A DNA stretch of 64,000 nt from Verrucomicrobiota bacterium. Its GTDB lineage: Bacteria; Verrucomicrobiota; Verrucomicrobiia; Chthoniobacterales; Terrimicrobiaceae. Of this stretch, positions 9,054 to 16,816 are shown one piece after another. The position numbers and the translations under genes are program-made. The stretch spans positions 62,001 through 126,000 of the forward strand of contig JAPLTG010000015.1 of NCBI GenBank assembly GCA_026398255.1, written 5' to 3'. Position 1 is the first letter of the stretch, and each line of letters begins with the position of its first letter. The notes under the pieces are model-generated. The model saw only the letters and a program-made list of their open reading frames with translations, made no database searches and was not told where the DNA came from.

Positions 9054-10141
9054 AAGCCAAACCGTCGAAAGCAAGGGGGGGCAGGGGGGGTAAAAAAACG
9101 GCCGCGAAGCCGGTGAAGGATGTTAAGTTGGAAGTAGCCGAACAGCAAAAAAGGCGGAAACTCCGCAAGCGAGCAGCAAAGGCAGCGAATGCTTTGAACA
9201 TTCTGCCCAAGGTGGCGGATGTTGGGTTTCCAGAGGGTTTTCGCGTTCGTTTGTCGGAGGAGAGTTTGGAGGCCTTGTCGGCTCAGCCAGAGGCAAAAGG
9301 TCCAAAGAAGAGGAGATCGCAGCAAGAGGTGAAGGAGATTCGCCACATAAAGGATAAGCCCGATTTCCCATCCAAGGCACCGGAGGCCGAGCAATACTTT
9401 AATGAAAAGGCATCGGGGCAGTTCATCCGGTCGAGTGACGGTTTATTAAGCAGGGAGACACAGTGGATTTATCTCTTTATCCAGCGGCTGTCCTCATTCA
9501 CTCGCTGTTTGGGCGATGTCTTGCATGAGGGGTTGCCGCCAAAAAACTGGAAGCCTCATGCCGAGGCTGCTCTTCAAAAGCAAGTCCTGCCAGGCTGGTC
9601 GGGCAAATACACAGAGGAGTTGATAGCGATAGAGGCTTTGCGGGATTTTGCTCTCATGGCGTCGGTGACGCTTAGGCTGGCTTCGGACAGGGTTGATGAA
9701 AGTGAGCGCAGCAGTTTTATATCCGAGAAGGCGGCGGCGGCTTTTCTCGACCTGGAGAGCTTTTTTGTTCTGCCTGCAGAGCAGGCTCGAAAACGCAAGG
9801 AGCGTCGCTCGAAAAGGGCCGATGATCCCAGAGACTGGTCGCATGCTTTTACAGCCCAGTGCGTGAAGCTGATGTCGGATGCGCTGTATTTGCACGCTGG
9901 CGCCGTGGATAAGGGCGCGTGTCTAAAGGTGGAGGGCTATTCCAGCGCGCTTCCCAGCGTGGAATTCAATGCAGCTGCGGGGGCTTTCGAGGCATGGTCT
10001 CGTTGGTTCATGGGGTGGCTGGATACTTGTTCGCGGGGCGGGGTCATTGATCGGGAGATGTGGAACAGACGCCGCACCACCTTGATAGAAAAAGAGATAA
10101 TTCCCGAAATTCATCGGCGGTGGATGGCGGGGTTGTTGTAG
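9050..10141 (+). CDS. unknown element protein with basic N-terminus
   Basis: 363 aa, translationally coupled to int by ATGA. The first ~55 residues are very rich in Lys, Arg and Ala (for example KARGGRGGKKTAAKP and RRKLRKRAAKAA), which suggests nucleic-acid binding. The remainder is predicted mainly helical, with several conserved-looking Trp and Leu patches. There is no Walker motif, Cys cluster, signal peptide or membrane helix. I do not recognise a family. Its position between integrase and the Xis-like gene suggests a role in excision, copy control or replication initiation, but nothing in the sequence proves it. Confidence 0.75.
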   Translation: MKAKPSKARGGRGGKKTAAKPVKDVKLEVAEQQKRRKLRKRAAKAANALNILPKVADVGFPEGFRVRLSEESLEALSAQPEAKGPKKRRSQQEVKEIRHIKDKPDFPSKAPEAEQYFNEKASGQFIRSSDGLLSRETQWIYLFIQRLSSFTRCLGDVLHEGLPPKNWKPHAEAALQKQVLPGWSGKYTEELIAIEALRDFALMASVTLRLASDRVDESERSSFISEKAAAAFLDLESFFVLPAEQARKRKERRSKRADDPRDWSHAFTAQCVKLMSDALYLHAGAVDKGACLKVEGYSSALPSVEFNAAAGAFEAWSRWFMGWLDTCSRGGVIDREMWNRRRTTLIEKEIIPEIHRRWMAGLL

Positions 10142-10144
10142 CCC

Positions 10145-10166
10145 CCAAAGTGTCCGGACACTTTGG
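10145..10166. promoter_or_regulatory. perfect 22-bp palindrome upstream of the Xis-like gene
   Basis: CCAAAGTGTCC is followed directly by its reverse complement with no loop, 4 bases after the stop of the 363-aa gene. No T-run follows, so it is a poor terminator. A loop-free palindrome in the 130-bp gap before an HTH gene is better explained as a dimer-binding operator or an iteron/origin element. Confidence 0.5.
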
Positions 10167-10271
10167 TTAAAACATTGTGTATCATGTTGTTGTGATTTGA
10201 TTCTCCAGTCAACTCGCGTCATGTTGATGGTGCCCCGCGCAGTATGTGCGGGTCCAAACACCATAAACAAT

Positions 10272-10463
10272 ATGCAATACTCAAACATACCATCCGAGGC
10301 TGACCGCCTCGGCATCTCACAGCGCCTTCTTTGGCGTTGGATCAAAGCTCGGCGCGTTCCGAGCATCAAATGTGGCCGGCGGGTTCTTCTGCGGCCTGAG
10401 GAAGTGGACGCTGCACTCAACCGGTTCCGTGCGGCAGCTATCGGGGAGGGCAATCAGAAATGA
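10272..10463 (+). CDS. AlpA/Xis-like helix-turn-helix protein
   Basis: 63 aa from the ATG at 10272; in-frame upstream starts back to 10197 exist but add unrelated residues. The sequence is a MerR/excisionase-type winged helix: EADRLGISQRLLWRWIKARRVPSI is the HTH, then CGRRVLLRPEEVDAALNRF is the wing and last helix. Proteins of this size in integrative elements act as excisionase or as AlpA-type activators of int. Its stop overlaps the next small gene by ATGA, and a perfect palindrome lies about 105 bp upstream. Confidence 0.85.
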   Translation: MQYSNIPSEADRLGISQRLLWRWIKARRVPSIKCGRRVLLRPEEVDAALNRFRAAAIGEGNQK

Positions 10464-10621
10464 GAACGCTCCTTACAAAAAGAAAAGCCCAAGGAGGCTG
10501 GCGGGCCTCCAAGGGCGGGATTCCCGTGACAGGAATAAATAAAACCTACTTTGCGACAGGATGGGGGCAAGGCCTATTCTCGCGAGTGGTCCATGGTAGC
10601 GAGAGGAGGGGTGAAAAATGA
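10460..10621 (+). CDS. 53-aa small protein, coupled by ATGA overlap to both neighbours
   Basis: The ATG at 10460 overlaps the stop of the Xis-like gene, and its TGA at 10619-10621 overlaps the ATG of the primase-like gene; both junctions are ATGA. The product starts MRTLLTKRKAQGGWRASKGG, is strongly basic (about 13 Lys/Arg), and has a hydrophobic/aromatic middle (INKTYFATGWGQGLF). It also contains the ribosome site of the next gene (GAGGAGGGG at 10603-10611). The double coupling in a string where every other junction is ATGA is the main evidence that it is translated. No family is recognised; it may serve simply as a leader peptide that couples primase translation. Confidence 0.65.
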   Translation: MRTLLTKRKAQGGWRASKGGIPVTGINKTYFATGWGQGLFSRVVHGSERRGEK

Positions 10622-11523
10622 CAACATCCTTTCCATCGCTACCGCAGGAGCAAAAGCTCCCGCAATTCATCAGGGATTTGCTGAGCTCTCCGCCGCGACG
10701 CGGCGGGGGGCTTCACAACTGGTTTTTCAAAACAGCGCGGGTTCTGCATCCGTTCCGCTCGCGGGAGGAGATAGTGGAGTTGCTTCGCAGCGCCACGCAC
10801 GGGGAACCGGTGCAGGCAGGCGAGATCGAGAGCGCAGTGCACAATTCTGCGGAGTGTGCTTGGCAGCCAGGGCAGTTCGCGCCAAGGGCGCGGATTTCGC
10901 CTTGGCCTGCTCTGGATCAGGCGAAGCGGGCGGAAATCATCGCCGGAGGCGGCGAGCTTTCCGACCTGTGGGAGTTGAGTCCGCTGCGGGTCAAGGGCGA
11001 GGAGTCGCAAACTGAGGAGATTATTGACGCTCTATTCCCAAGCGATTCGTTGCTCTGTTGCGGAGCTTCGAACAAGAGCTTCTCCACTCGTCCGAGATCG
11101 GCGTGGCGGGGGAAGTTGGCTGGGCTTCAGTTGATCGTCCCGAGTCCCATGTCGGCAGTGACCGGAAAGACAAAGGACGGTCGAGACAGCGGCCACACGC
11201 TCTCAAACACAGGGCCAAGAAGATTTCTCGTCATCGAGCAGGACTCGGGGACGCAGGATGAGCAGGCAGCGGTGCTCATGCATCTCGCATCGCGAGCGCC
11301 GCTGGCTCTGGCCGTTCACAGCGGCAGCAAGAGCATCCACGGTTGGTTCTACTGCGAAGGCAGGCCAGAAGCGCTTTTGCGCCGCTTCATGAACTATGCG
11401 GTGAGTCTCGGCGCGGATCGCGCCACCTGGACTCGCTCGCAGTTTGTGCGGACGCCGGATGGCACTCGCGACAATGGCAAGCGGCAGGAGGTTTATTTTT
11501 TCAACCCGGAGGTAGTGAAATGA
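10618..11523 (+). CDS. primase-like protein (possible archaeo-eukaryotic-primase fold)
   Basis: 301 aa with a strong Shine-Dalgarno (GAGGAGGGG, 7 bases before ATG). The N-terminal half has a helical segment and an SPWPALDQAKRAEII-like region seen before primase domains of mobile elements. The C-terminal half has FLVIEQDSG, then AVHSGSKSIHGWF, then QFVRTPDGTRDNGKRQ. These resemble the three AEP motifs: an acidic motif, the SxxxH motif and a basic R...G..R motif. Motif I shows only one Asp here (EQDSG), so catalytic activity is uncertain. It is coupled by ATGA to the helicase gene, which fits a split primase-helicase. The family assignment is a motif-level inference. Confidence 0.6.
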   Translation: MTTSFPSLPQEQKLPQFIRDLLSSPPRRGGGLHNWFFKTARVLHPFRSREEIVELLRSATHGEPVQAGEIESAVHNSAECAWQPGQFAPRARISPWPALDQAKRAEIIAGGGELSDLWELSPLRVKGEESQTEEIIDALFPSDSLLCCGASNKSFSTRPRSAWRGKLAGLQLIVPSPMSAVTGKTKDGRDSGHTLSNTGPRRFLVIEQDSGTQDEQAAVLMHLASRAPLALAVHSGSKSIHGWFYCEGRPEALLRRFMNYAVSLGADRATWTRSQFVRTPDGTRDNGKRQEVYFFNPEVVK

Positions 11524-12890
11524 AGCCGCCTAAACTTGCAAGAGGCTGGGCCGAGGAGGAGCTGGAATCCGGCTTGGGAGCAGAATCTACCGAACAATCC
11601 GTCATCCGTCATGGAATGCCGGAGGTCTACTACGACGCGGGGCGGAAAGAGTTTTTGATGCAGGATGAACGCGGGGTGTGGTTCGGAGTGAGCATCTCCC
11701 AGTTCAGCCGCAAGTGCCGCCTTCATGGAATCAGTAGCGCGAAGTTACCAGATTGCTGCCACAGCGCGTTCGATGCCTTTGCGGATGATATTCAACATCG
11801 GCGGGCAGTTGATTTCGCAGGCCAGATCGCAGGCTTCAAACCGGGGTTGCTGATCGAAGGTGGAATGCGGTTCCTTGTAACCAAGGGACCGGATGTGATC
11901 GAACCGAGGAAGGGCGACTGGCACACGCTGGAAGCGGTTTTTCGGGCGGTGTTGAGTGAAGAGGATTTCGATCAGCTTTTCTACTGGCATGCTTGGTTGA
12001 AAATGGGATTCGAGGCCCTTGCCGCCGGTAAGAGAAAGCCGGGGCAGGCGATGATTCTTGTCGGCCCAGCGGAATGTGGAAAATCGCTCCTGCAGGATAT
12101 CATTACCTCCGTCCTCGGGGGGCGGGAGGGGAAGCCATACAAGTTCATGACGGATGCCACCCGCTTCAACTCAAACCTCGCTGGCACAGAGCATCTACGG
12201 ATCGGGGATGAAAACCCGCACACCGACATTCGTGCTCGTCGCAACTTCGGTGCGCAGTTGAAAAACATAACGGTTGAGGAATCCCATCAGGTCGAGGCGA
12301 AGTATCGCGATGCGCTCACGCTTCGCCCATTCTGGCGGCTCTCGATCTCGCTCAATAACGAGCCGGAGAACCTTCTGGTCCTACCTCCGCTCGACGAGCA
12401 CATCATGGACAAGATGATTATTCTGAAATGCACTCGTCGGGGGATGCCGATGCCCACGGCCACGCTGGAAGAGCGCGGAGCGTTCTGGCAGCAGTTGGTC
12501 GATGAGCTTCCGGCCTATCTCGATTGGCTTTCAGACTTCGAGATTCCCGCCCACCTTGTCTCCCAGCGCTTCGGTGTGCAGGCGTTCCTGCATCCGGCTA
12601 TCAAGTCCGAACTCCTCACCTTCGAGCCACCGATGGTGTTGCTCGACTTGATCGACGCCTATCTCATCGGCCCCAATGAGCCGTTCGTTGAAATGACGGC
12701 GGCGGAAATTCAACGCGAACTGACCTGTGACACCTCCGACTGTCGTTTTGAGGCGAGAAAGTTGCTTCCCCGAGCGACAACCTGCGGGCGCTACCTGAGC
12801 AGCTTGGCGGGGATGTGCGCTCGGGTGAAGGAGGCCAGAACTTCGACCCGCCGCGCCTATCGGATCACGCGGCGCCCAGATGACGGATGA
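11520..12890 (+). CDS. SF3/VirE-type replicative helicase
   Basis: 456 aa from the ATG overlapping the primase-like gene. The Walker A motif is GPAECGKSLLQ with Lys188; Walker B-like LRIGDEN and the motif C/sensor SISLNNEPENLLVLPP follow, and then MDKMIILKC. The order and the Asn of the sensor match SF3 helicases of phages, plasmids and satellites (the primase C-terminal helicase and VirE groups). The C-terminal 150 residues probably form a DNA-binding winged helix. Together with the preceding gene it would unwind and prime element DNA after excision. It ends the plus-strand module. Confidence 0.85.
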   Translation: MKPPKLARGWAEEELESGLGAESTEQSVIRHGMPEVYYDAGRKEFLMQDERGVWFGVSISQFSRKCRLHGISSAKLPDCCHSAFDAFADDIQHRRAVDFAGQIAGFKPGLLIEGGMRFLVTKGPDVIEPRKGDWHTLEAVFRAVLSEEDFDQLFYWHAWLKMGFEALAAGKRKPGQAMILVGPAECGKSLLQDIITSVLGGREGKPYKFMTDATRFNSNLAGTEHLRIGDENPHTDIRARRNFGAQLKNITVEESHQVEAKYRDALTLRPFWRLSISLNNEPENLLVLPPLDEHIMDKMIILKCTRRGMPMPTATLEERGAFWQQLVDELPAYLDWLSDFEIPAHLVSQRFGVQAFLHPAIKSELLTFEPPMVLLDLIDAYLIGPNEPFVEMTAAEIQRELTCDTSDCRFEARKLLPRATTCGRYLSSLAGMCARVKEARTSTRRAYRITRRPDDG

Positions 12891-12952
12891 CGGAGAGTTT
12901 GGGGGGATAGTTTGATGGAGCAGAGCAAAATGTGATGCAGCTTATCTGGGGG

Positions 12953-14308
12953 TTAGTGCAGAAGGCATACGGTCTCGACTACTTCGTAAAGTGCGGGGAG
13001 ATTTTTTGCGCTGACTCGGAATTGGCTTCGTTTTTTTGGCTTAGGCTTTGCTGACGATACCTCTTCAAGTTTAATTCCGGGGTCATAATACATTGTGCCA
13101 GTGGCAAAGGCCCTTAGTAGTCGCAGCCCGTCTGTCTGTTGTGCCAATCTCACTTTGTGGCCGTAGCGGTATTGGCGCTCAGGCTCATATCGACAGTTGG
13201 ACGGCACATACACAGCTTTCGAGTGTTTAAGAGACCAGTGCTCAAGAATTTTACCGAAACTCCATGATGCGGCGACATCGCCAGCAGTATTGATCAGCGC
13301 TATACATCCACCAGCGTCTGTAATCCTACCGGAAGGAATATCATACCCGGCAAGATGCATGGTCAAACCTGTGGCAGGACATTTTTGACCAACAAAGTGT
13401 CGACCTCCAAAATTCAGTCTGTCGGGTTTGCCGTTTTTGTCTGCATACCCAAACTTGTGCATAAAATCAGCAAAGTCATTTTCCCGGTAAAAACCAGCAT
13501 CTGGTTCGGGAGTAAAAAGCGTGATAGGCTTTGAAGTTTCGATTTTTTCAAAGTTACCGACAGCGTATTGTTTTACTTCCCACCCTAAAAAGTCAGGTTC
13601 CGCGTCGCTGTTCTTTGGAATGTTAAGTTCGGCCTCAAGAGTAAATCCGCCACATTGAGATGCGTTGCAGGGTGAAATAATTCCATTCCCATCGAGTTGT
13701 TTGGATTTAATCCACCCAAGGCTGTTAATTCTAATTAATTCAGCGAGAAGTTTAGTTTTAGAATGCTCTTCATCATCTACATTAGGTAGGGGAACATCCT
13801 TAAAAACTACAAAAGCTGTTTGAAATTCTCCTGCCAAGAATTCTTTGGCAATAATTGACCCGCCAGGGGCAACAAATCCAACGACTCTCCTGTCGGCTGT
13901 AACGCCTAAAAAAAGAACTCGTCCTTTGAGTTGAGCCTGTAGTTCATGGGGGAAACTTGACGCCCTTCCCCTGTCAGCCATCAACTTGCTGGGCGCGCAC
14001 TCGCAGCCTTGAAGAAAGCCCGAAAAACGAACTTCAGGATATTGCGCATACAAGATCAATTGGGCATTTGGAGCAGGAGCAACCCTGCCATCTTCCAAAA
14101 GCCACCCAAAGTTTAATTTCGCCTTAAAACTCGGTCCCTGAGCAGTATTTTCAGCGAAAATCTGGCTGCTGGGGAACACATTCAGCGTCTCTACTGCTCC
14201 TGCGAAATAGATTTGATTTTTAGAATTGTCGTTTTCGGCCAATGTCTTTGCATAAAGTTTTATGGCCCCGTTTTTGGCAAAGAGCGATATGAGGTCGGAG
14301 AGATTCAC
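12953..14308 (-). CDS. type II restriction endonuclease, MvaI/BcnI family
   Basis: 451 aa. The catalytic region is LEAELNIP (225-231) followed by [11 protein letters not shown], giving the nuclease pattern Asp239...Glu244-x-Lys246 of the PD-(D/E)XK superfamily in the arrangement of the MvaI/BcnI group. The N-terminal ~200 residues are an additional domain that I do not recognise. The start codon overlaps the stop of the methylase gene by ATGA, so nuclease translation depends on the methylase being made first. Family members cut CCWGG or CCSGG-like sites; the target here is not deducible. Base composition is visibly more AT-rich than the neighbouring replication genes, pointing to separate acquisition. 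Confidence 0.85.
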   Translation of the reverse strand: MNLSDLISLFAKNGAIKLYAKTLAENDNSKNQIYFAGAVETLNVFPSSQIFAENTAQGPSFKAKLNFGWLLEDGRVAPAPNAQLILYAQYPEVRFSGFLQGCECAPSKLMADRGRASSFPHELQAQLKGRVLFLGVTADRRVVGFVAPGGSIIAKEFLAGEFQTAFVVFKDVPLPNVDDEEHSKTKLLAELIRINSLGWIKSKQLDGNGIISPCNASQCGGFTLEAELNIPKNSDAEPDFLGWEVKQYAVGNFEKIETSKPITLFTPEPDAGFYRENDFADFMHKFGYADKNGKPDRLNFGGRHFVGQKCPATGLTMHLAGYDIPSGRITDAGGCIALINTAGDVAASWSFGKILEHWSLKHSKAVYVPSNCRYEPERQYRYGHKVRLAQQTDGLRLLRAFATGTMYYDPGIKLEEVSSAKPKPKKRSQFRVSAKNLPALYEVVETVCLLH

Positions 14309-15468
14309 ACGGCTACCTTCATCATTTCTCGCTTGGTTTTGTAGCGGGCAGGAACTCTTTTAGCAGTATTATCTTGTAAAATAGAATCGCCGTCCTCGCA
14401 GAAACTTAGAATCAATTCCGGGCGGTGATCAGAAGGAAGAGAAAGGGTTTGAATAACTTGTTGGGCGATCCTCTCCACGACCGGAACAACAACGGAGTTG
14501 CCAAATTGTCGATAAGCCTGAGTATCAGAGACCGGAATCTTGAAGGAATCTGGATAACCCATTAAACGCGCACATTCCCGTGGCGAGAGCCTGCGGGGCG
14601 TCATACCTTTTCCTCTTGAAACAAGTATTTCAGATCCATCTTTATAGTAACGAGCACTTAAAGTTCTTGTTGTGTCGTTTTCATTTACCAAGCCGAATCC
14701 AAATCCATTCCCTGCTTCTTGATGCTTTTTTGCATAGTTCTGAAGATAGGTCCATAGATTGTTAGTCAGAATGTATTTATCTGAAACATTGGAATCCAAT
14801 ATACTTCCCAACTTAGGCCCCTTATCGGGAAAATCAGGAAACTCGAAGTAACGTGGCTCCCGAAATCCAACTATAAAAATCCTCTCGCGGTGTTGTGGAA
14901 CTACTGACTGCGCATCGATAATTTTATAATAAACCTTATATCCAAGCTGTTCAGTCAAGGTGCTGTGGATGATCTGGAATGTGCGCCCCTTGTCGTGCCC
15001 TTTGAGATTTTTTACATTCTCAAGCACGAAAGCGGAGGGCTTGTGGTGGTCTATGATCTCCGCGAGTTTAAAAAAGAGGTTACCTTGCCTTTCATCATCG
15101 AAGCCGTGTTTTCTCCCTAAGCTGAGTTTTTTCGATACACCGGCGATACTAAAGGGCTGACAAGGAAAGCCCGCACAGAGCACATCAAACTTGGGAATAT
15201 TTTCAATAGGAACGGAGTGAATATCGCCCTCTGGCTTCTCTCCAAAATTCGCTTCGTATGTAATTTGGGAATGCTTGTCCCAGTCGCTTGAGAAAACGCA
15301 ACTCCCGCCCGCTTTCTCAAATGCGATACGAAAGCCACCAATTCCGCAGAACAAGTCAATAAAACGCGGCTTGGGCTCTGACGCTTGATAAATACTTACT
15401 TCCTCGCAGAGCCTGAGCGCGCTACCTACCGAAGCGTCTTTGCTCGTCTTTTCAGAAGTCTTTGGCAT
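14305..15468 (-). CDS. DNA (cytosine-5)-methyltransferase
   Basis: 387 aa. Motif I is [12 protein letters not shown] (36-47), motif [10 protein letters not shown] with catalytic Cys103, motif VI ENV (150-152), motif VIII QHRERIF (192-198), then the target-recognition region, and motifs IX-X near the end ([27 protein letters not shown]). All core motifs are present, so it should be active. It lies directly upstream of the MvaI/BcnI-type nuclease and forms a type II restriction-modification cargo on the element. Known MvaI and BcnI partners are N4-methylases, so pairing this nuclease family with a C5 enzyme is a point of interest. Composition is AT-rich compared with the host genes. Confidence 0.95.
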   Translation of the reverse strand: MPKTSEKTSKDASVGSALRLCEEVSIYQASEPKPRFIDLFCGIGGFRIAFEKAGGSCVFSSDWDKHSQITYEANFGEKPEGDIHSVPIENIPKFDVLCAGFPCQPFSIAGVSKKLSLGRKHGFDDERQGNLFFKLAEIIDHHKPSAFVLENVKNLKGHDKGRTFQIIHSTLTEQLGYKVYYKIIDAQSVVPQHRERIFIVGFREPRYFEFPDFPDKGPKLGSILDSNVSDKYILTNNLWTYLQNYAKKHQEAGNGFGFGLVNENDTTRTLSARYYKDGSEILVSRGKGMTPRRLSPRECARLMGYPDSFKIPVSDTQAYRQFGNSVVVPVVERIAQQVIQTLSLPSDHRPELILSFCEDGDSILQDNTAKRVPARYKTKREMMKVAV

Positions 15469-15790
15469 TTGAGGTATCTAATATGAAATGCTTTTTTGGC
15501 ACCATGCAAAATACTTTCGCTACAAAAACTGGTAAATCATCTGTGTTTCCCTTCGAAATTTTGGATGAGCATTTGCTTGGCGATTAAAGAACCCGTCTCC
15601 GTAAATCCGAGGGTCGTTGAGATGCCTGTTGCCGCCGACCGGATGGCCATCTCCGCCGACACACTGCCGCGAGAAAATATCTGAATTGCTGATCTTCGCC
15701 GATTGTTTTTAAAAGATAATCTACCGTGTGTCCGCGAAGCTGCTCCACCCGCGCTGCATCTTGCGTCCGGCTTCGCCGCAATGTCACGAA
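15469..15790. other. non-coding stretch upstream of the methylase gene
   Basis: The first 70 bases are AT-rich and probably hold the promoter of the leftward methylase-nuclease operon. The rest has short open frames on both strands, none with a ribosome site or a recognisable product. I see no tRNA or clear terminator. Confidence 0.5.
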
Positions 15791-16137
15791 TGGCGCCACG
15801 AACCGCTCCGCTCCACCTCCGCTGCGCCGAATCCTCCACTCCGGCAGGCTCTCCGATAGCTGCGATAAACGCTCACTCTGGACGGGGCGTTGTTCGGCCT
15901 CCGCGCTCGTTCCTCGCACATCGGCCTCTGGGGCGTCTTTTTTTCGTTTCGCTGGTCCGATAGCGTGCAGTAGTCGGCAGAGACTTCGCTGCGCTCAGCC
16001 GCTGGCCCGCCGCCGCATGGCGGCCCAGCGGTTCTGCCGACTACTCACGCTATCCGACCTTATCTCCGCTATCTCCGAGCCTGCCGGAGTGGAGGATTCG
16101 GCGCAGCGGAGGTGGAGCGGAGCGGTTCGTGGCGCCA
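15791..16137. repeat. nested long inverted repeat (61-bp perfect arms)
   Basis: The outer arms are 15791-15851 and 16077-16137, perfect reverse complements over 61 bp. Inside them a second inverted pair, 15955-15981 and 16033-16058, matches except for one mismatch and one extra base. An innermost stem lies at about 15999-16013 and 16019-16031. The whole 347 bp can fold into one long hairpin or cruciform. No transposase gene or target-site duplication is visible. It may be a MITE-like insertion, two copies of a repeat in head-to-head orientation, or a structured RNA locus. Confidence 0.9.
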
Positions 16138-16307
16138 GCAGCCACGCGGGGCTGCGGTTTCGGCGGCGATGGTTGCTCCCTGTGCTGATGAAGTCCTGCG
16201 CGCCGCCGTTGTAATGCGAAAGCCGATCTTCATGCGTTGAGTGCGGGGGTGGGATGGTGGCTCGTGCCGGAGCAATACTCCGCCACATTGCCCCCACCCA
16301 CCCGGCT
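16138..16307. other. non-coding stretch within the element's right end
   Basis: GC-rich sequence between the nested inverted repeat and the att arm. Only overlapping short frames without start signals are present. An imperfect inverted pair (about 16243-16258 and 16288-16306) is the only structure seen. Confidence 0.4.
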
Positions 16308-16705
16308 GCTCGGCGCTGCGGATCGCTAAAGCTCCCGCATCGCCGCTCAGCCCCCCGCAAACCAGCAGGCAGGCAGAAGCGGCGTTGCGCACCGGTCGAC
16401 ATCGAAGAACCTCGCCACCGCAGCGCAGGAGAACCAACGCGGCAGCGAGTGACAATTTTTTTGTCACTCACAGAAAATTCGTGAGAATTTTTTTGAGCAA
16501 TCCGGAACAAGGAGCGTGTATGCTCGGGGAGCCTTATGTTTCCTTGCTTAGCGGCAACCGTGAGTTTTTGGACAAAGCCAAGCGAGTGACAAACGAGTGA
16601 CAAGCAGGCCGGTTAGTAAGGGCATTTCCCAGCAACTTATGGCAACGAGCCATTTTTTGTTTTTGATGAATTTTGGAGGGATTCTCCTCTCGCAAACTGC
16701 TGTTG
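16308..16705. repeat. right att arm; homologous to the host-side flank at 7165-7553
   Basis: Colinear with 7165-7553 outside the element. It contains a GAGTGACAA hairpin (16446-16454 with 16460-16468, T5 loop) and tandem GAGTGACAA copies at 16584-16592 and 16595-16603, 11 bp apart. The host-side copy has only one of this last pair. These repeats are candidate integrase arm sites. Confidence 0.7.
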
Positions 16706-16770
16706 GAGAGGGTGGTGGGCAGAACTGGATTCGAACCAGTGAAGGCGTAAGCCAGCGGATTTACAGTCCG
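16706..16770. repeat. right attachment site (overlaps tRNA-Tyr)
   Basis: Identical over 65 bp to 7554-7618. It supplies the 3' half of the functional tRNA-Tyr, so integration leaves the gene intact. The crossover is presumably in the anticodon or T-arm part of the shared block. Confidence 0.93.
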
Positions 16771-16798
16771 CCCCGTTTGGCCACTTCGGTATCTACCC
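16713..16798 (-). tRNA. tRNA-Tyr (anticodon GUA)
   Basis: 86 nt, class II. The acceptor stem GGGTAGA pairs with TCTGCCC (one G-U), the discriminator is A, and CCA is encoded. The anticodon loop reads CTGTAAA, a long variable arm follows, and the T-loop is GTTCGAATC. It begins 18 bp after the cyclophilin stop codon on the same strand, so it may be cotranscribed. It is the integration target of the element to its left. Confidence 0.96.
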
Positions 16799-16816
16799 TT
16801 GATTGCTTCGCGAGGG

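Larger units (their letters stand above)
7554..16770. mobile_element. integrative element in tRNA-Tyr, phage-satellite-like, with restriction-modification cargo
   Basis: The boundaries are perfect 65-bp direct repeats (7554-7618 and 16706-16770) that contain the 3' half of tRNA-Tyr. The intact tRNA is at the right end and the displaced 3' fragment at the left. An integrase gene lies next to the left end and reads inward. It is followed by an unknown gene, an AlpA/Xis-like gene, a tiny gene, a primase-like gene and an SF3-type helicase gene, then a restriction-modification pair on the other strand. There are no capsid, terminase, portal or conjugation genes. Int, small HTH regulator and primase-helicase with a defence cargo is the plan of P4-like and PICI-like satellites. 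An integrated plasmid-like element is the alternative. Confidence 0.85.

Noticed and set aside
10464-10617. Terminator (GGAGGC/GCCTCC hairpin near 10490-10515) between the Xis-like and primase-like genes
   Set aside because: The stem has internal mismatches and no T-run, and it lies inside the coupled 53-aa frame; transcription through it is needed for the downstream genes.
15537-15919. Two overlapping minus-strand frames in the element's right end
   Set aside because: They run into the 61-bp inverted repeat, have Arg/Ser-rich products, no start signals, and are better explained by repeat DNA.
15791-16137. Retron or diversity-generating element
   Set aside because: The inverted repeats could suit a structured RNA, but no reverse transcriptase gene exists anywhere in the window.
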